From assembly GCF_905372335.1 (NCBI RefSeq), contig NZ_CAJPOU010000004.1:1-56662 (forward strand): a DNA stretch of 56,662 nucleotides, read 5' to 3'. Numbering within the stretch: position 1 is the stretch's first letter; each line of letters starts with the position of its first letter. The translations under genes and the position numbers were made by a program. Shown here piece after piece: positions 31,817 to 40,273 of the stretch. This DNA comes from Streptococcus sp. A12 (GTDB taxonomy: Bacteria; Bacillota; Bacilli; Lactobacillales; Streptococcaceae). The notes beneath the pieces are model-generated. The model saw nothing but the letters and a program-made list of their open reading frames with translations. It was not told the DNA's origin and ran no database searches.

Positions 31817-33077
31817 ATTAACTGGTTTTTCAAAAGCAAGTCCAGCAGAGCGCATCGAGAAACTGGCTCAGGCCGGACTCCTTTCAGAAGAAGGTCTACA
31901 AACAGTAAGGGACAATGAACCATTGCCCCTTTCTCTTGCCAATGAAATGGTCGAAAACGTCCTTGGCACCTTGACTTTACCCTTTGGTCTAGCTCCTGGC
32001 TTCCAGATAGATGATCAGGAAATCCAAGTCCCAATGGTGACGGAAGAACCTTCTGTCATCGCTGCTGCTTCTTACGCTGCTGGACTAATCAAGCGCTCAG
32101 GTGGGTTTCAGACCCAGGTTCACAAGCGTCAAATGATCGGTCAAGTGGCTCTCTATGACGTTAGCCATAAAGAAAAGGCCAGTCAGGCGATTACAGAAGC
32201 TAAAGAAGAACTGCTCCAACTGGCCAATCAAGCCTATCCTTCCATCGTTAAACGGGGAGGTGGGGCACGAGATCTCTGGACAGAGGTGAAAGGGGACTTT
32301 CTCATTTGCTACCTATCTGTCGATCCAAAAGAGGCCATGGGGGCTAATATGCTCAACACCATGCTAGAAGCCCTGGTCAACCCTTTAGAAGATTTATCCG
32401 AGGGCCAGGGATTAATGGCCATTCTGTCTAACCTAGCGACAGATGCCCTGGTCACGGCAAGTTGTCACATAGACTACCGCTTCCTCAGTCGCGAACCCAA
32501 GGAAGCGGCCGAAATCGCTCAAAAAATAGCTCTGGCCAGTCAACTAGCGGCTGTTGATCCTTATCGAGCAGCGACTCACAACAAGGGAATTTTTAATGGT
32601 ATCGATGCTGTCGTCTTGGCAACTGGGAATGACTGGCGGGCGATTGAAGCGGGTGGCCATACCTATGCTAGTCGATCTGGACAAGCTCAAGGACTATCTA
32701 GTTGGATAGCTCATCCAGATCAGCAAGTCCTAGAAGGCCAGTTGACTCTTCCCATGCCTATCGCTACCAAGGGAGGCTCCATCGGACTCAATCCAAGTGT
32801 TCAAGTGGCTTATGACCTACTTGGAAATCCCGATGCCCAAACTCTTGCGCGGATCATTGTTTCCGTTGGCCTGGCTCAAAACTTTGCAGCGCTTAAGGCC
32901 TTGGTCAGCACCGGTATTCAGCATGGGCATATGAAACTCCAGGCTAAGTCACTCGCCCTACTTGCCGGCGCTAGTCCGTCGGAGGTGGCTCCAGTGGTTC
33001 AAGCCCTGTTAGAAGACAAACCTTTTAACCTAGAAAAAGCCCAAGCTATTTTAGAGAACATTCGTCAAAGCAATTAA
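31809..33077 (+). CDS. mvaA: Hydroxymethylglutaryl-CoA reductase (class II)
   Basis: 422 residues, the usual bacterial length. Typical class II features: TEEPSVIAAASYAAGL (~78-93, catalytic Glu), MGANMLNTMLEAL (~177-189, NAD(P)-side helix), THNKGIFNGIDAV (~256-268, catalytic Lys and nearby residues). It reduces HMG-CoA to mevalonate. It is translationally coupled to mvaS by overlap and ends at the bidirectional terminator shared with the convergent mevalonate kinase operon. Confidence 0.95.
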   Translation: MVKLTGFSKASPAERIEKLAQAGLLSEEGLQTVRDNEPLPLSLANEMVENVLGTLTLPFGLAPGFQIDDQEIQVPMVTEEPSVIAAASYAAGLIKRSGGFQTQVHKRQMIGQVALYDVSHKEKASQAITEAKEELLQLANQAYPSIVKRGGGARDLWTEVKGDFLICYLSVDPKEAMGANMLNTMLEALVNPLEDLSEGQGLMAILSNLATDALVTASCHIDYRFLSREPKEAAEIAQKIALASQLAAVDPYRAATHNKGIFNGIDAVVLATGNDWRAIEAGGHTYASRSGQAQGLSSWIAHPDQQVLEGQLTLPMPIATKGGSIGLNPSVQVAYDLLGNPDAQTLARIIVSVGLAQNFAALKALVSTGIQHGHMKLQAKSLALLAGASPSEVAPVVQALLEDKPFNLEKAQAILENIRQSN

Positions 33078-33078
33078 A

Positions 33079-33108
33079 AAATCCCTCCGTTCACACGGAG
33101 GGATTTTT
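33079..33108. terminator. Bidirectional terminator mvaA/fni
   Basis: Perfect 10-bp stem ATCCCTCCGT/ACGGAGGGAT (33081-33090 with 33095-33104) around TCAC, with T-runs on both strands. It separates the two convergent mevalonate operons. Confidence 0.92.
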
Positions 33109-33123
33109 GCTAGTTTCTTCAAG

Positions 33124-34140
33124 TTAATCATGGATAGAGGAGATTTGTTCGTATCCTTCTTTTACGCGGCCATAAAGAAGATAGGGAACCTTTCTCAAAT
33201 CGGCAAGTGTCTGACAAGAAAGAGCACACATGATCAGGCGTAAATCCTCTTTCCAAGCATTGACTTGGGCGATGACCTCTTCAATCGGCTGTGTCTCTAC
33301 CAATTCTAAAATGGTCCGAGAAAGACCGACCCCCTTGGCTCCTAGAACCAGTGCCTTGATCATATCCAAAGGATGACGAACGCCACCAGAGGCGAGAACC
33401 TCAACCTGATCCATCAGTGGTTGAGCCCCAAGCAAGGCTTGAACCGTTGTTTGTCCCCAGTCATTGAGATAGGAACGATTGCCTCCCCGACGGTTTTCGA
33501 TATAGGCAAAACTGGTTCCGCCTCTACCAGAAATATCAACGGTCCTGACACCTAATTCGATGGCTCTTTGGATAGTTCCGGCGTCCATACCAAAACCAAC
33601 CTCTTTTAGCACCAATGGCACAGGTAGATGCTTTGCATAGTCTGCTAAGTGGTCTTGCCAGTTTCTAAAGCTTCGTTCCCCTTCGGGCATGAGAAGCTCC
33701 TGCATGAGGTTGACATGGAGTTGGAGAAAGAGAGGCTGGGTCTCCTCAATGGTCTGCAAGCCCAGTTCAAGCGGTTTGTCAATCCCGATATTGGTCGCAA
33801 AGAGAAGGTCCGGATAAAGGTCCTTGACTCGATAGGAGCTGTCCTGGGGATCTTTTAAAGCTGCACTATAGGAACCCGTCACAAAGAGAATGCCACAGGC
33901 TTCTGCCACCTGGGCTAACTTCCGATTGATCTCTCCTCCCTTGGCACTGCCACCTGTCATGGCATTGATATAAAAAGGGTAGTCCCAGTCACGACCCGCA
34001 AAATGGGTCTTCAAATCCACCTCATCTAAATCGATAGTTGGTAAAGAGGAATGAATCAACTCAACCTCATCAAAGCTATTGTAATCCGGAGTTTGCTCCA
34101 AGGCCAAGCGAATATGTTCATCCTTTCGGTTGGTCGTCAT
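33124..34140 (-). CDS. fni: Isopentenyl-diphosphate delta-isomerase, type 2 (FMN)
   Basis: 338 residues from the ATG at 34140, which has GGATGGGAG ahead; the longer frame to 34215 lies inside mvaK2. Conserved features: NRKDEHI at the start, INAMTGGS (~65-72), LKEVGFGM (~180), DISGRGGTSF (~205-214) and LASGGVRHPLDMIKAL (~250-265). It interconverts IPP and DMAPP using FMN and NADPH. It overlaps the end of mvaK2 and is the last gene of the operon. Confidence 0.95.
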   Translation of the reverse strand: MTTNRKDEHIRLALEQTPDYNSFDEVELIHSSLPTIDLDEVDLKTHFAGRDWDYPFYINAMTGGSAKGGEINRKLAQVAEACGILFVTGSYSAALKDPQDSSYRVKDLYPDLLFATNIGIDKPLELGLQTIEETQPLFLQLHVNLMQELLMPEGERSFRNWQDHLADYAKHLPVPLVLKEVGFGMDAGTIQRAIELGVRTVDISGRGGTSFAYIENRRGGNRSYLNDWGQTTVQALLGAQPLMDQVEVLASGGVRHPLDMIKALVLGAKGVGLSRTILELVETQPIEEVIAQVNAWKEDLRLIMCALSCQTLADLRKVPYLLYGRVKEGYEQISSIHD

Positions 34141-35143
34141 ACTCTCCCATCCTTTCTGAATATAATAAATCAATCCCTGCTTCTTGCCAGCGTCTGACGA
34201 TTTCTTGGGCAGCATCCTCCTTAAATGCGAGGGCTATCCCACAATCTCCTCCTCCAGCTCCACTAGATTTTGCAATAACCGCTAATCCTTCTTCTGCCCT
34301 CTTTAATTGGGCCAGTTTTTTGGTATAAATCACCTCATTGAGAGATCGAAGTAAGTCACTAGCCCGACTGATAGAAGACCAGGCCAAGTCTCGATCTCCC
34401 TCTTGAAAGGCAACTAAGAGGTCTTGTACAGCCTGCTCCGTCCCCTCTAAGAAGACAGGATCAATAGCTGAACGAACCTGGTTAATCAAGTCTCTTGAAA
34501 TAGCGGGTTCCTGGGTCCAGCCCACCAAGAAAGTATAGGACAACTGAGGGGCAAGAGGCTGGATTTCATATCCCCAATCCAGGGCTAAGATCTGGTCCAG
34601 ATCCTGATCTTGTAATTGCTCAGCTAGCGCCCGTCGGTCAAAAGAGCGGTAGCTAACCAAGCTTTCATAGGCAATACAAGCTAGGTCTCCCATAGAGCCA
34701 TTGTCTCCACGTCGAATCAAGACCAAACAGGCCAAACGAAAGAGCAAGTCTGCTGACAGGGGAAAATCATAAAGAGCTGCCATGGCTTTAAGGGTCAACA
34801 AGACCACACTGCCACTAGAGCCGATTCCGAATTTCTTACCTTCTCGCTCAAATTTCCCCTCAATACCTAAATCAAAGGGAGCAAGTGCCACTCCTTGTGA
34901 CTGGAGGTAGGCGTTCATCAGATGCACGGTTTCTTGAATCAGGGCATAGTCTGCCTGCGGAGTCAAATCAACCGCAAAGGAAAACATGTCCGACTGAATC
35001 CGATAAGTAGATGACGGTTGAATTTCTGCCTGCATGTAAATGGGAATAAACTGAATAATGGCTGTTTGTCCCGGGGTTAAGATAGAATATTCCCCAGCGA
35101 TATACAGCTTCCCACCTGCTCGAACTGCTTTCTTATTCTTCAT
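34118..35143 (-). CDS. mvaK2: Phosphomevalonate kinase
   Basis: 341 residues from the ATG at 35143, inside the end of mvaD; the longer frame to 35191 is unlikely. GHMP kinase motifs: GGKLYIAGEYSIL (~10-22), the phosphate loop FGIGSSGSVVLLTL (~105-118) and SSGAGGGDCGIAL near the end (~299-311). It phosphorylates mevalonate 5-phosphate. It overlaps mvaD by 11 bases and fni by 23. Confidence 0.93.
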   Translation of the reverse strand: MKNKKAVRAGGKLYIAGEYSILTPGQTAIIQFIPIYMQAEIQPSSTYRIQSDMFSFAVDLTPQADYALIQETVHLMNAYLQSQGVALAPFDLGIEGKFEREGKKFGIGSSGSVVLLTLKAMAALYDFPLSADLLFRLACLVLIRRGDNGSMGDLACIAYESLVSYRSFDRRALAEQLQDQDLDQILALDWGYEIQPLAPQLSYTFLVGWTQEPAISRDLINQVRSAIDPVFLEGTEQAVQDLLVAFQEGDRDLAWSSISRASDLLRSLNEVIYTKKLAQLKRAEEGLAVIAKSSGAGGGDCGIALAFKEDAAQEIVRRWQEAGIDLLYSERMGEYDDQPKG

Positions 35144-36083
35144 GGGATAGATCCTTGGTCTTGGAAACAATGATACGATAATCTTGTTCAAAAAGTGGAA
35201 CTAACTGGTCCAGATCCTCTTCTAGACAGAGAACCTTCACATTCGGTCCTGCATCCATGGTGAAGTAGCACCGTTTCCCTTCGTTACGAAGAGAGCGCAC
35301 GAAATCCATGGCCTCATAGCTCTTTTCCGTCAAATAGGAGAAGGAGGGGCTAGCAGTCTTGGTTGTAGAATGCATAAAAAGAGCATTCCGCTCGGTCAAT
35401 TCCCCTACTTTTTCAAAGTCATTGTCCTTTAGATAAGCCAGCATATCTTGGTAATCCTGAGCTGACTGGCGGATCCATTCTTGGAAATTGCTAGAGGTTT
35501 CCGTGCACCGTTTCATCCCTTCCCGGCTAGAAAGAATTTTTTGTTGGTCGTTTAACACTAGCATGATCATAGCCAGTTTGAGGTCCGTTTCCACCTGGTA
35601 AATTTCCCCAGTATCCTTGTCCCAAGCAGCTAAGGGGCCAAAGAAGGAACGAGAAGACGAACCGGAGGCAAACTTAGCCGCTTGAGCTTGTTCTGCCTGC
35701 GTCATTCCCAGTTGGTAATAGCGATTGCAGGCTTTTACCAAGGCAGATAAGCCACTGGAACTAGAAGAAAGTCCTGCAGCTGTCGGCATATTGTTGCTGG
35801 TATCAACCCGCACAAAGCCTGTCTCCCCTTCTGGTTTAAAACGGTCGATGACTGCTCCAATCTTGGCCTGCTCCGCTTCATTCTGGAAGACCCCATCAAT
35901 AAAGAAGGCATGGGACTTGGCTTCAGGCCCCAAAGGACTAAGTCGAGTCTCCGTATACATATTTTCCAAGGTCAAGGAAATGGAACTAGTTGATGGCACC
36001 ATTGCTTCACTGTTTTCCTTGCCCCAATACTTAATAATGGCGATATTGGCATACGATTTCACGCTTACAGGTTTTCGATCCAT
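35133..36083 (-). CDS. mvaD: Diphosphomevalonate decarboxylase
   Basis: 316 residues. SYANIAIIKYWGK (~10-22), VPSTSSISLTL (~29-39), the loop NMPTAAGLSSSSSGLSALV (~98-116) and FTMDAGPNVKVLC (~279-291) are the family hallmarks, including the catalytic Asp in MDAGPNV. It decarboxylates mevalonate diphosphate to IPP. Start ATG at 36083 lies within the end of mvaK1 (19-base overlap). Confidence 0.95.
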   Translation of the reverse strand: MDRKPVSVKSYANIAIIKYWGKENSEAMVPSTSSISLTLENMYTETRLSPLGPEAKSHAFFIDGVFQNEAEQAKIGAVIDRFKPEGETGFVRVDTSNNMPTAAGLSSSSSGLSALVKACNRYYQLGMTQAEQAQAAKFASGSSSRSFFGPLAAWDKDTGEIYQVETDLKLAMIMLVLNDQQKILSSREGMKRCTETSSNFQEWIRQSAQDYQDMLAYLKDNDFEKVGELTERNALFMHSTTKTASPSFSYLTEKSYEAMDFVRSLRNEGKRCYFTMDAGPNVKVLCLEEDLDQLVPLFEQDYRIIVSKTKDLSHEE

Positions 36084-36943
36084 AACTCCTCCACTCCTTT
36101 ATTTCTTAGTTCTTTTGCGATCATCTCTGCTTGTTCCTGGTCTGCAGCAAGGGCAATGATACAGCCACCGAGCCCACCACCACTCATCTTGGCTCCCAAG
36201 GCTCCACTCCCTAAGGCTAGTTCCACCAATTGATCCGCTTCTGGACAACTCACTCCCACTGCTTGCAAATGATGATGGCAGTCTGTTAAGATGCGTCCCA
36301 AGGTGGGAGCATCTTTTTGAGCAAGAGCTTTTTCTGCGTACTCAGTTAGAAGTCCAATTTCATGGAAACTAGCGAGGGCTGCTGTTCCCAACTCCTTGAC
36401 CTTCTGAATGGCTTCTTTGGTATGGCCATGGATACCTGTATCTGCAATGACCAGCTTGGCACCCAAATTAACCTCTAATTCACTGAAGCCGACATTTCGA
36501 ATGAATTTAATCGGCTGATCGCTGAGACAGGTCTTGGCATCCAGCCCACTTGGATTCACATGGGCAATCATTTCCGCTCGATTAACCAAGATTTCCAAAG
36601 TCTCTTGACTCAAATCTCGCCCAAAGTAATCAAAGACTGCTCGAATTGCCGCAATACTGACAGCAGCCGAGGACCCCATCCCCCGCTGGGACGGAATCAT
36701 GGAGTCAATCCGGCAAGCGATAGCCGCCTCCTCAATCCCCAAATGCTCTAAAGAAGCGTAAACGGCCATAGATAAGCTATCATTCTCAAAAAGGACCCAC
36801 GGACGCTCCGCAGGTACAATCTGACAAGTGACCTGAATGTTAAGGAGGGGCAGGGCAATGGCTGGATAGCCATAAACAACCGCATGCTCTCCTATTAAAA
36901 TAATCTTGCTATGTGCTTGTCCGACACCTATCGATTTCGTCAT
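36065..36943 (-). CDS. mvaK1: Mevalonate kinase
   Basis: 292 residues. GHMP kinase motifs: KIILIGEHAVVYGYPAIALP (~13-32), the loop SQRGMGSSAAVSIAAI (~89-104), and KMSGGGLGGCIIAL (~253-266). It starts the lower half of the pathway, making mevalonate 5-phosphate, and is often feedback-regulated by isoprenoid intermediates. First gene of the mvaK1-mvaD-mvaK2-fni operon; start ATG at 36943 preceded by GAGAG. Confidence 0.95.
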   Translation of the reverse strand: MTKSIGVGQAHSKIILIGEHAVVYGYPAIALPLLNIQVTCQIVPAERPWVLFENDSLSMAVYASLEHLGIEEAAIACRIDSMIPSQRGMGSSAAVSIAAIRAVFDYFGRDLSQETLEILVNRAEMIAHVNPSGLDAKTCLSDQPIKFIRNVGFSELEVNLGAKLVIADTGIHGHTKEAIQKVKELGTAALASFHEIGLLTEYAEKALAQKDAPTLGRILTDCHHHLQAVGVSCPEADQLVELALGSGALGAKMSGGGLGGCIIALAADQEQAEMIAKELRNKGVEELWIENL

Positions 36944-37019
36944 ACGTCTCTCAGTTATCTTCGTTCTTTCTGCTATAGATTGCTTAATACAATCCTCTCT
37001 CCTTCCATTTTAATATAAA

Positions 37020-37056
37020 AAAAGAAAAAAAGCGATGGCTAAACCACGCTTCTTTC
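37020..37056 (-). terminator. Terminator of serine hydrolase gene
   Basis: On the minus strand, AGCGTGG-type stem with its partner CCATCGCT (one bulge) is followed by TTTTTTTC; it lies just past the stop at 37063. Confidence 0.65.
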
Positions 37057-37062
37057 TCCGTC

Positions 37063-38016
37063 TTAGGAAGGATTTTTTCCGGTTCCTTCCATTTCTCTTT
37101 TGATGAGCTCCATGAGTTGATTCCGATCCAGGATCCATTGGGCCCGCTCATCTTTTTCATAGGTCCGATTGGATAGGAAAATAGCTGCCAATTGGAGCTT
37201 GCGATTATAGAGAAGGAAGGTTCCTGTATAACCTGTATGGTCCAACCAGTCTCCTTCCAGATTCCAGGCCAGAGAGCGCATCTTCCCTTTTTCTAAAGCA
37301 TAGTTCTGCGATAAAATCTCTGCAAAAGGATCCTGTAAGTAATGCTCCAGGAAAATTTCCATATCTCTAATGGTCGAAAACAGACCTGCACTTCCGGCAT
37401 GGACTCCCAGTACACGCGCTTTCGGATCATGGACGACACCAGCTGGAACGCCACGAAGGGTTGGCACCGCTTGAGAAACCGGGCCAAAAGTAGTCTCCTT
37501 CATTTGCCAAGGTGCAAAGACTTGCTCCTGAAAAATCTGGGCCAAATCCTGACCATACCACTTCTCCAGAAGAAAGCCCAACAAAAGAAAATTGACATCT
37601 GTATAGTGGAACTGGCGATTGTCCTTGAGCTTCAAACGGTGCAGGGCTTCTTTTAAGCCCTCAGCATCCAAGTCATCTCGTCTAGGGATGAAAGGATCCA
37701 GCCCAGAAGTATGGGTTAAAAGCTGACGGATGGTCACCTCTGCCTGCTCCATATCCGGATAGTGAGAAGCTAAGGGACGATCGATATCAATTTGCCCTTG
37801 TCGGACCAGAAAAGCAAGAACCGTTCCAACTCCGACGACCTTACTCACACTGGCTAAATCATAGGTCAAGCCAGGAATAACTGGCTCTTGCTTGTCTGGA
37901 TCAGCTAGTCCCAAGTAATACTCCTGCCAGCTTCCTTTCTGATAGAGCGCAAGAGAGGCACCTGGGTAGATGCCTGCTCCTATTTGCTCTTGAATTTTTT
38001 GGATGATTTTTTCCAT
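37063..38016 (-). CDS. Beta-lactamase-family serine hydrolase
   Basis: 317 residues. Class C-like penicillin-binding fold: S56-x-x-K59 in LASVSKVVG, YTDVNFLLLG (~137-146, the Y-x-N motif), and HTGYTGTF (~258-265) in place of KTG. No signal peptide or anchor is visible, so it is probably cytoplasmic or an esterase/peptidase rather than a resistance enzyme. Relatives act on D-amino-acid peptides or esters; the substrate is unknown. It is a single-gene unit between mvaK1 and cppA. Confidence 0.8.
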   Translation of the reverse strand: MEKIIQKIQEQIGAGIYPGASLALYQKGSWQEYYLGLADPDKQEPVIPGLTYDLASVSKVVGVGTVLAFLVRQGQIDIDRPLASHYPDMEQAEVTIRQLLTHTSGLDPFIPRRDDLDAEGLKEALHRLKLKDNRQFHYTDVNFLLLGFLLEKWYGQDLAQIFQEQVFAPWQMKETTFGPVSQAVPTLRGVPAGVVHDPKARVLGVHAGSAGLFSTIRDMEIFLEHYLQDPFAEILSQNYALEKGKMRSLAWNLEGDWLDHTGYTGTFLLYNRKLQLAAIFLSNRTYEKDERAQWILDRNQLMELIKREMEGTGKNPS

Positions 38017-38051
38017 TTTTCTTCACTCATTTCAATCAGCCAAAGACTTGC

Positions 38052-38786
38052 TTAGGCTTCGAACCACCATTCAATCTTGCTTGGATCCTCAACCAAGACA
38101 AATTGTTGCCTTTTTGGTACAAAAGTCACCTGATCTCCAAAGCAAGAGGCCACTTCACTTGCTACAAATGGCTCTAGAATGACCTTGACCTGACAAAGGT
38201 CCCAAGTCTGTCCATTAGCTAGTGTGAGGTCCGGACCATCTGATGCTTCTAAGTCTAAATACTCTTCTAAGCCAGGTAGTTGTTGATAGAAAGCTGTAGA
38301 AGTCTCTACATTAGGTACACGAAGAACTATCTTTTCTACGAAAAACTCCGTCAAGGTTGTAAACTCTTCATTCGCTTGAAAATCTGGAACTTCCTCAATT
38401 TCAGTTAAACTGTCCACTTGCTCTTCCGCATGGAGCAAGATACGATCTCCTTCTGGCGAAAGAGCTTCAAAGGCATAGCCATTTTCCCCTCTGAAGAGGC
38501 GATCAACTTGATGACCACGAGCCAGAAGCCACTCAATTTCTTGCGGGTTGGTCACGCGAATCTTTAAGCAAGCCAAGCGTTTTGGTCCCTCAACCTTACG
38601 GGTTCTCATACTAGGGGATTCCTCTAAATAGAGGCGGTCTGTCTTCGATTGATCTCCAAGGGATAATAAAGCCCCATCTTCCAACAGGGTTTTCATTCCT
38701 AAGACCTTTTCAAAAAAATCTTGATTGACATTTCGATTGTTTGTTTTTAATACAGGTGAAATACTACTAATTTTATTTATGCACAT
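38052..38786 (-). CDS. cppA: CppA family protein (C3-degrading proteinase homologue, VOC fold)
   Basis: 244 residues from the ATG at 38786, which has GGAGG ahead; the frame upstream to 38867 covers the neighbouring terminator. Two tandem vicinal-oxygen-chelate-like modules are visible (~10-110 and ~125-244; KTNNRNVNQDFFEKVLGMK and VEKIVLRVPNVETSTAFYQQLPG). CppA homologues in pneumococcus and GBS were reported as putative C3-degrading proteinases, but the VOC fold makes a direct protease role doubtful. Confidence 0.8.
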   Translation of the reverse strand: MCINKISSISPVLKTNNRNVNQDFFEKVLGMKTLLEDGALLSLGDQSKTDRLYLEESPSMRTRKVEGPKRLACLKIRVTNPQEIEWLLARGHQVDRLFRGENGYAFEALSPEGDRILLHAEEQVDSLTEIEEVPDFQANEEFTTLTEFFVEKIVLRVPNVETSTAFYQQLPGLEEYLDLEASDGPDLTLANGQTWDLCQVKVILEPFVASEVASCFGDQVTFVPKRQQFVLVEDPSKIEWWFEA

Positions 38787-38847
38787 AATTCCTCCAAGTC
38801 TTTTATATTTTAAAAGATTTTCTTTTTTTTTACAAGAAATCTTGTGC

Positions 38848-38886
38848 AAAAAAGACAGATTTCTCAAAATTTTGAATCTGTCTTTC
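38848..38886 (-). terminator. Terminator of the 426-aa gene
   Basis: Stem AAAGACAGATT/AATCTGTCTTT around CTCAAAATTTTG, with flanking T-runs, just past the stop at 38892. Confidence 0.8.
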
Positions 38887-38891
38887 TTTAC

Positions 38892-40172
38892 TTAATATAC
38901 TGTTCGTGTATGGACCCGCCCGTTTGGAGCTTCAAATTCGTATTCTAAGTAATCCTGATAGGTCCCTGGTGCAATCACTCCACGCACATCTAATATAGCC
39001 GTTCCCGCTTGTCCCACAATTGAATCTGCTAACAGGCAGCAATTCGTAGACAGAACAAAGTAAGATTTAAAACGCGAAGAAGTAAATTTATATAGCTCAG
39101 CCCCTAAATCATATTTCAATTTGTAAGCGTAGGTCGGCTGACCGTCTTCCAGTAACCTACTAGGTGGATCCCAAGGTTCTAACAACTGATCAATTTCAGC
39201 TAGACGCTTCTCTACTGCCTGATTCTCTTCTTCGGTAAGGGATAGGCTGTAGCCAAACAGCGTCTTTTGACTCTCTTTTTTACATAGTTCGATGTATGGT
39301 TCCTTATCCACTTTAAACAGTACGCCATCCCCAATCGTCCCAAATAGACGCTCTGAAAAGGGATCGTAACTTCCGTAAGAAATGACCTTCCCCTGATAAC
39401 AAATATCTACATGCCCAATCGCTCCAAATAAGTTGCTGTCAGAAGTATGAACCAAAATTTCTAATTCCCTTGCCTCTTCTTCTTTTTTCACCAATCGATA
39501 AGGGCCTGTGTGTCCCGCCGAGCTCCCTTTTTGAAGAAACTGGTTAAACCGTTTTAACTCCTTAGCAGGGATAAAGGCTGCAAAGATAACCGGTAGGCTA
39601 ATACGAAAGCGACGTTTTAACTCTTGGCCTTGTTGGTCTTTGTCAAATAAAATACCATCTCGAATATTAGAAATCCCCAACAAGACCAGATAAGCCCCCA
39701 AGAGGATAAATTGGAAGTGCCCATCTGAACCAGGTTCCAAGACAGTTGCTAGACCAATCCCACCGTTTAAAAGCGCATCCCATAAATAGAGCCAGCCTCC
39801 TTTTACCCGATTGGCCTTATAAAGCCAAAATGTGATCCCATAGACAATGGCACTCCCCAACTGATATGCCCCTAAACAAATCACAACTAAGTTTACGGGC
39901 AGACTACTCAGTCGATTCAACCAGATCAACGCAAGTGAAAGAAAAATAAACCAAATAGAGTGGCTATAGGAAATAGACTTGCTACGTAACAAAAAGCGAA
40001 GAAGAAAGCTTCCTAGTCCATCAACTAAAAAGTAAATGGCTAATAGATCCAAGGAAAATTTTGTGAAACCAACACCGTTTCGAAAAATGAGGATCCCAAA
40101 AATGACGGCAAGAACCCCAAACAATAAAGTCCGTCTTCTTGCAACTTCTTCAACAGATAATTTTCTCACCAT
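38892..40172 (-). CDS. Membrane protein with DUF308-like helices and papain-like C-terminal domain
   Basis: 426 residues. The N-terminal ~190 residues hold six or so membrane segments in the pairwise pattern of DUF308/HdeD proteins (LFGVLAVIFGILIFRNG, LDLLAIYFLVDGLGSFLLRF and onward). The C-terminal ~200 residues are soluble and resemble the permuted NlpC/P60-like, papain-fold families: FGAIGHVDICYQGKVISYG would supply the His, and YFVLSTNCCLLADSI the nucleophile Cys. This suggests a membrane-tethered thiol hydrolase or acyltransferase. Start ATG at 40172 behind AAGGAGG. Divergent from pepX. Confidence 0.55.
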   Translation of the reverse strand: MVRKLSVEEVARRRTLLFGVLAVIFGILIFRNGVGFTKFSLDLLAIYFLVDGLGSFLLRFLLRSKSISYSHSIWFIFLSLALIWLNRLSSLPVNLVVICLGAYQLGSAIVYGITFWLYKANRVKGGWLYLWDALLNGGIGLATVLEPGSDGHFQFILLGAYLVLLGISNIRDGILFDKDQQGQELKRRFRISLPVIFAAFIPAKELKRFNQFLQKGSSAGHTGPYRLVKKEEEARELEILVHTSDSNLFGAIGHVDICYQGKVISYGSYDPFSERLFGTIGDGVLFKVDKEPYIELCKKESQKTLFGYSLSLTEEENQAVEKRLAEIDQLLEPWDPPSRLLEDGQPTYAYKLKYDLGAELYKFTSSRFKSYFVLSTNCCLLADSIVGQAGTAILDVRGVIAPGTYQDYLEYEFEAPNGRVHTRTVY

Positions 40173-40201
40173 GACACCCTCCTTCAGAGATCAAAGGTCT
40201 T

Positions 40202-40230
40202 TAGACAAATACTATTTTATCACGTATAAT
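40202..40230 (+). promoter_or_regulatory. pepX promoter
   Basis: TAGACA (40202-40207), 17-base spacer, TATAAT (40225-40230); 44 bases before the start. Confidence 0.7.
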
Positions 40231-40273
40231 ATAAGAAGTAAAGAAACAGTGAAGCTGATAAAAGGAGCATCCT

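Noticed and set aside
33124..36943. Mevalonate gene arrangement as a novel cluster
   Set aside because: Convergent mvaS-mvaA and mvaK1-mvaD-mvaK2-fni operons are composed of standard enzymes with intact motifs; an ordinary pathway layout variant.
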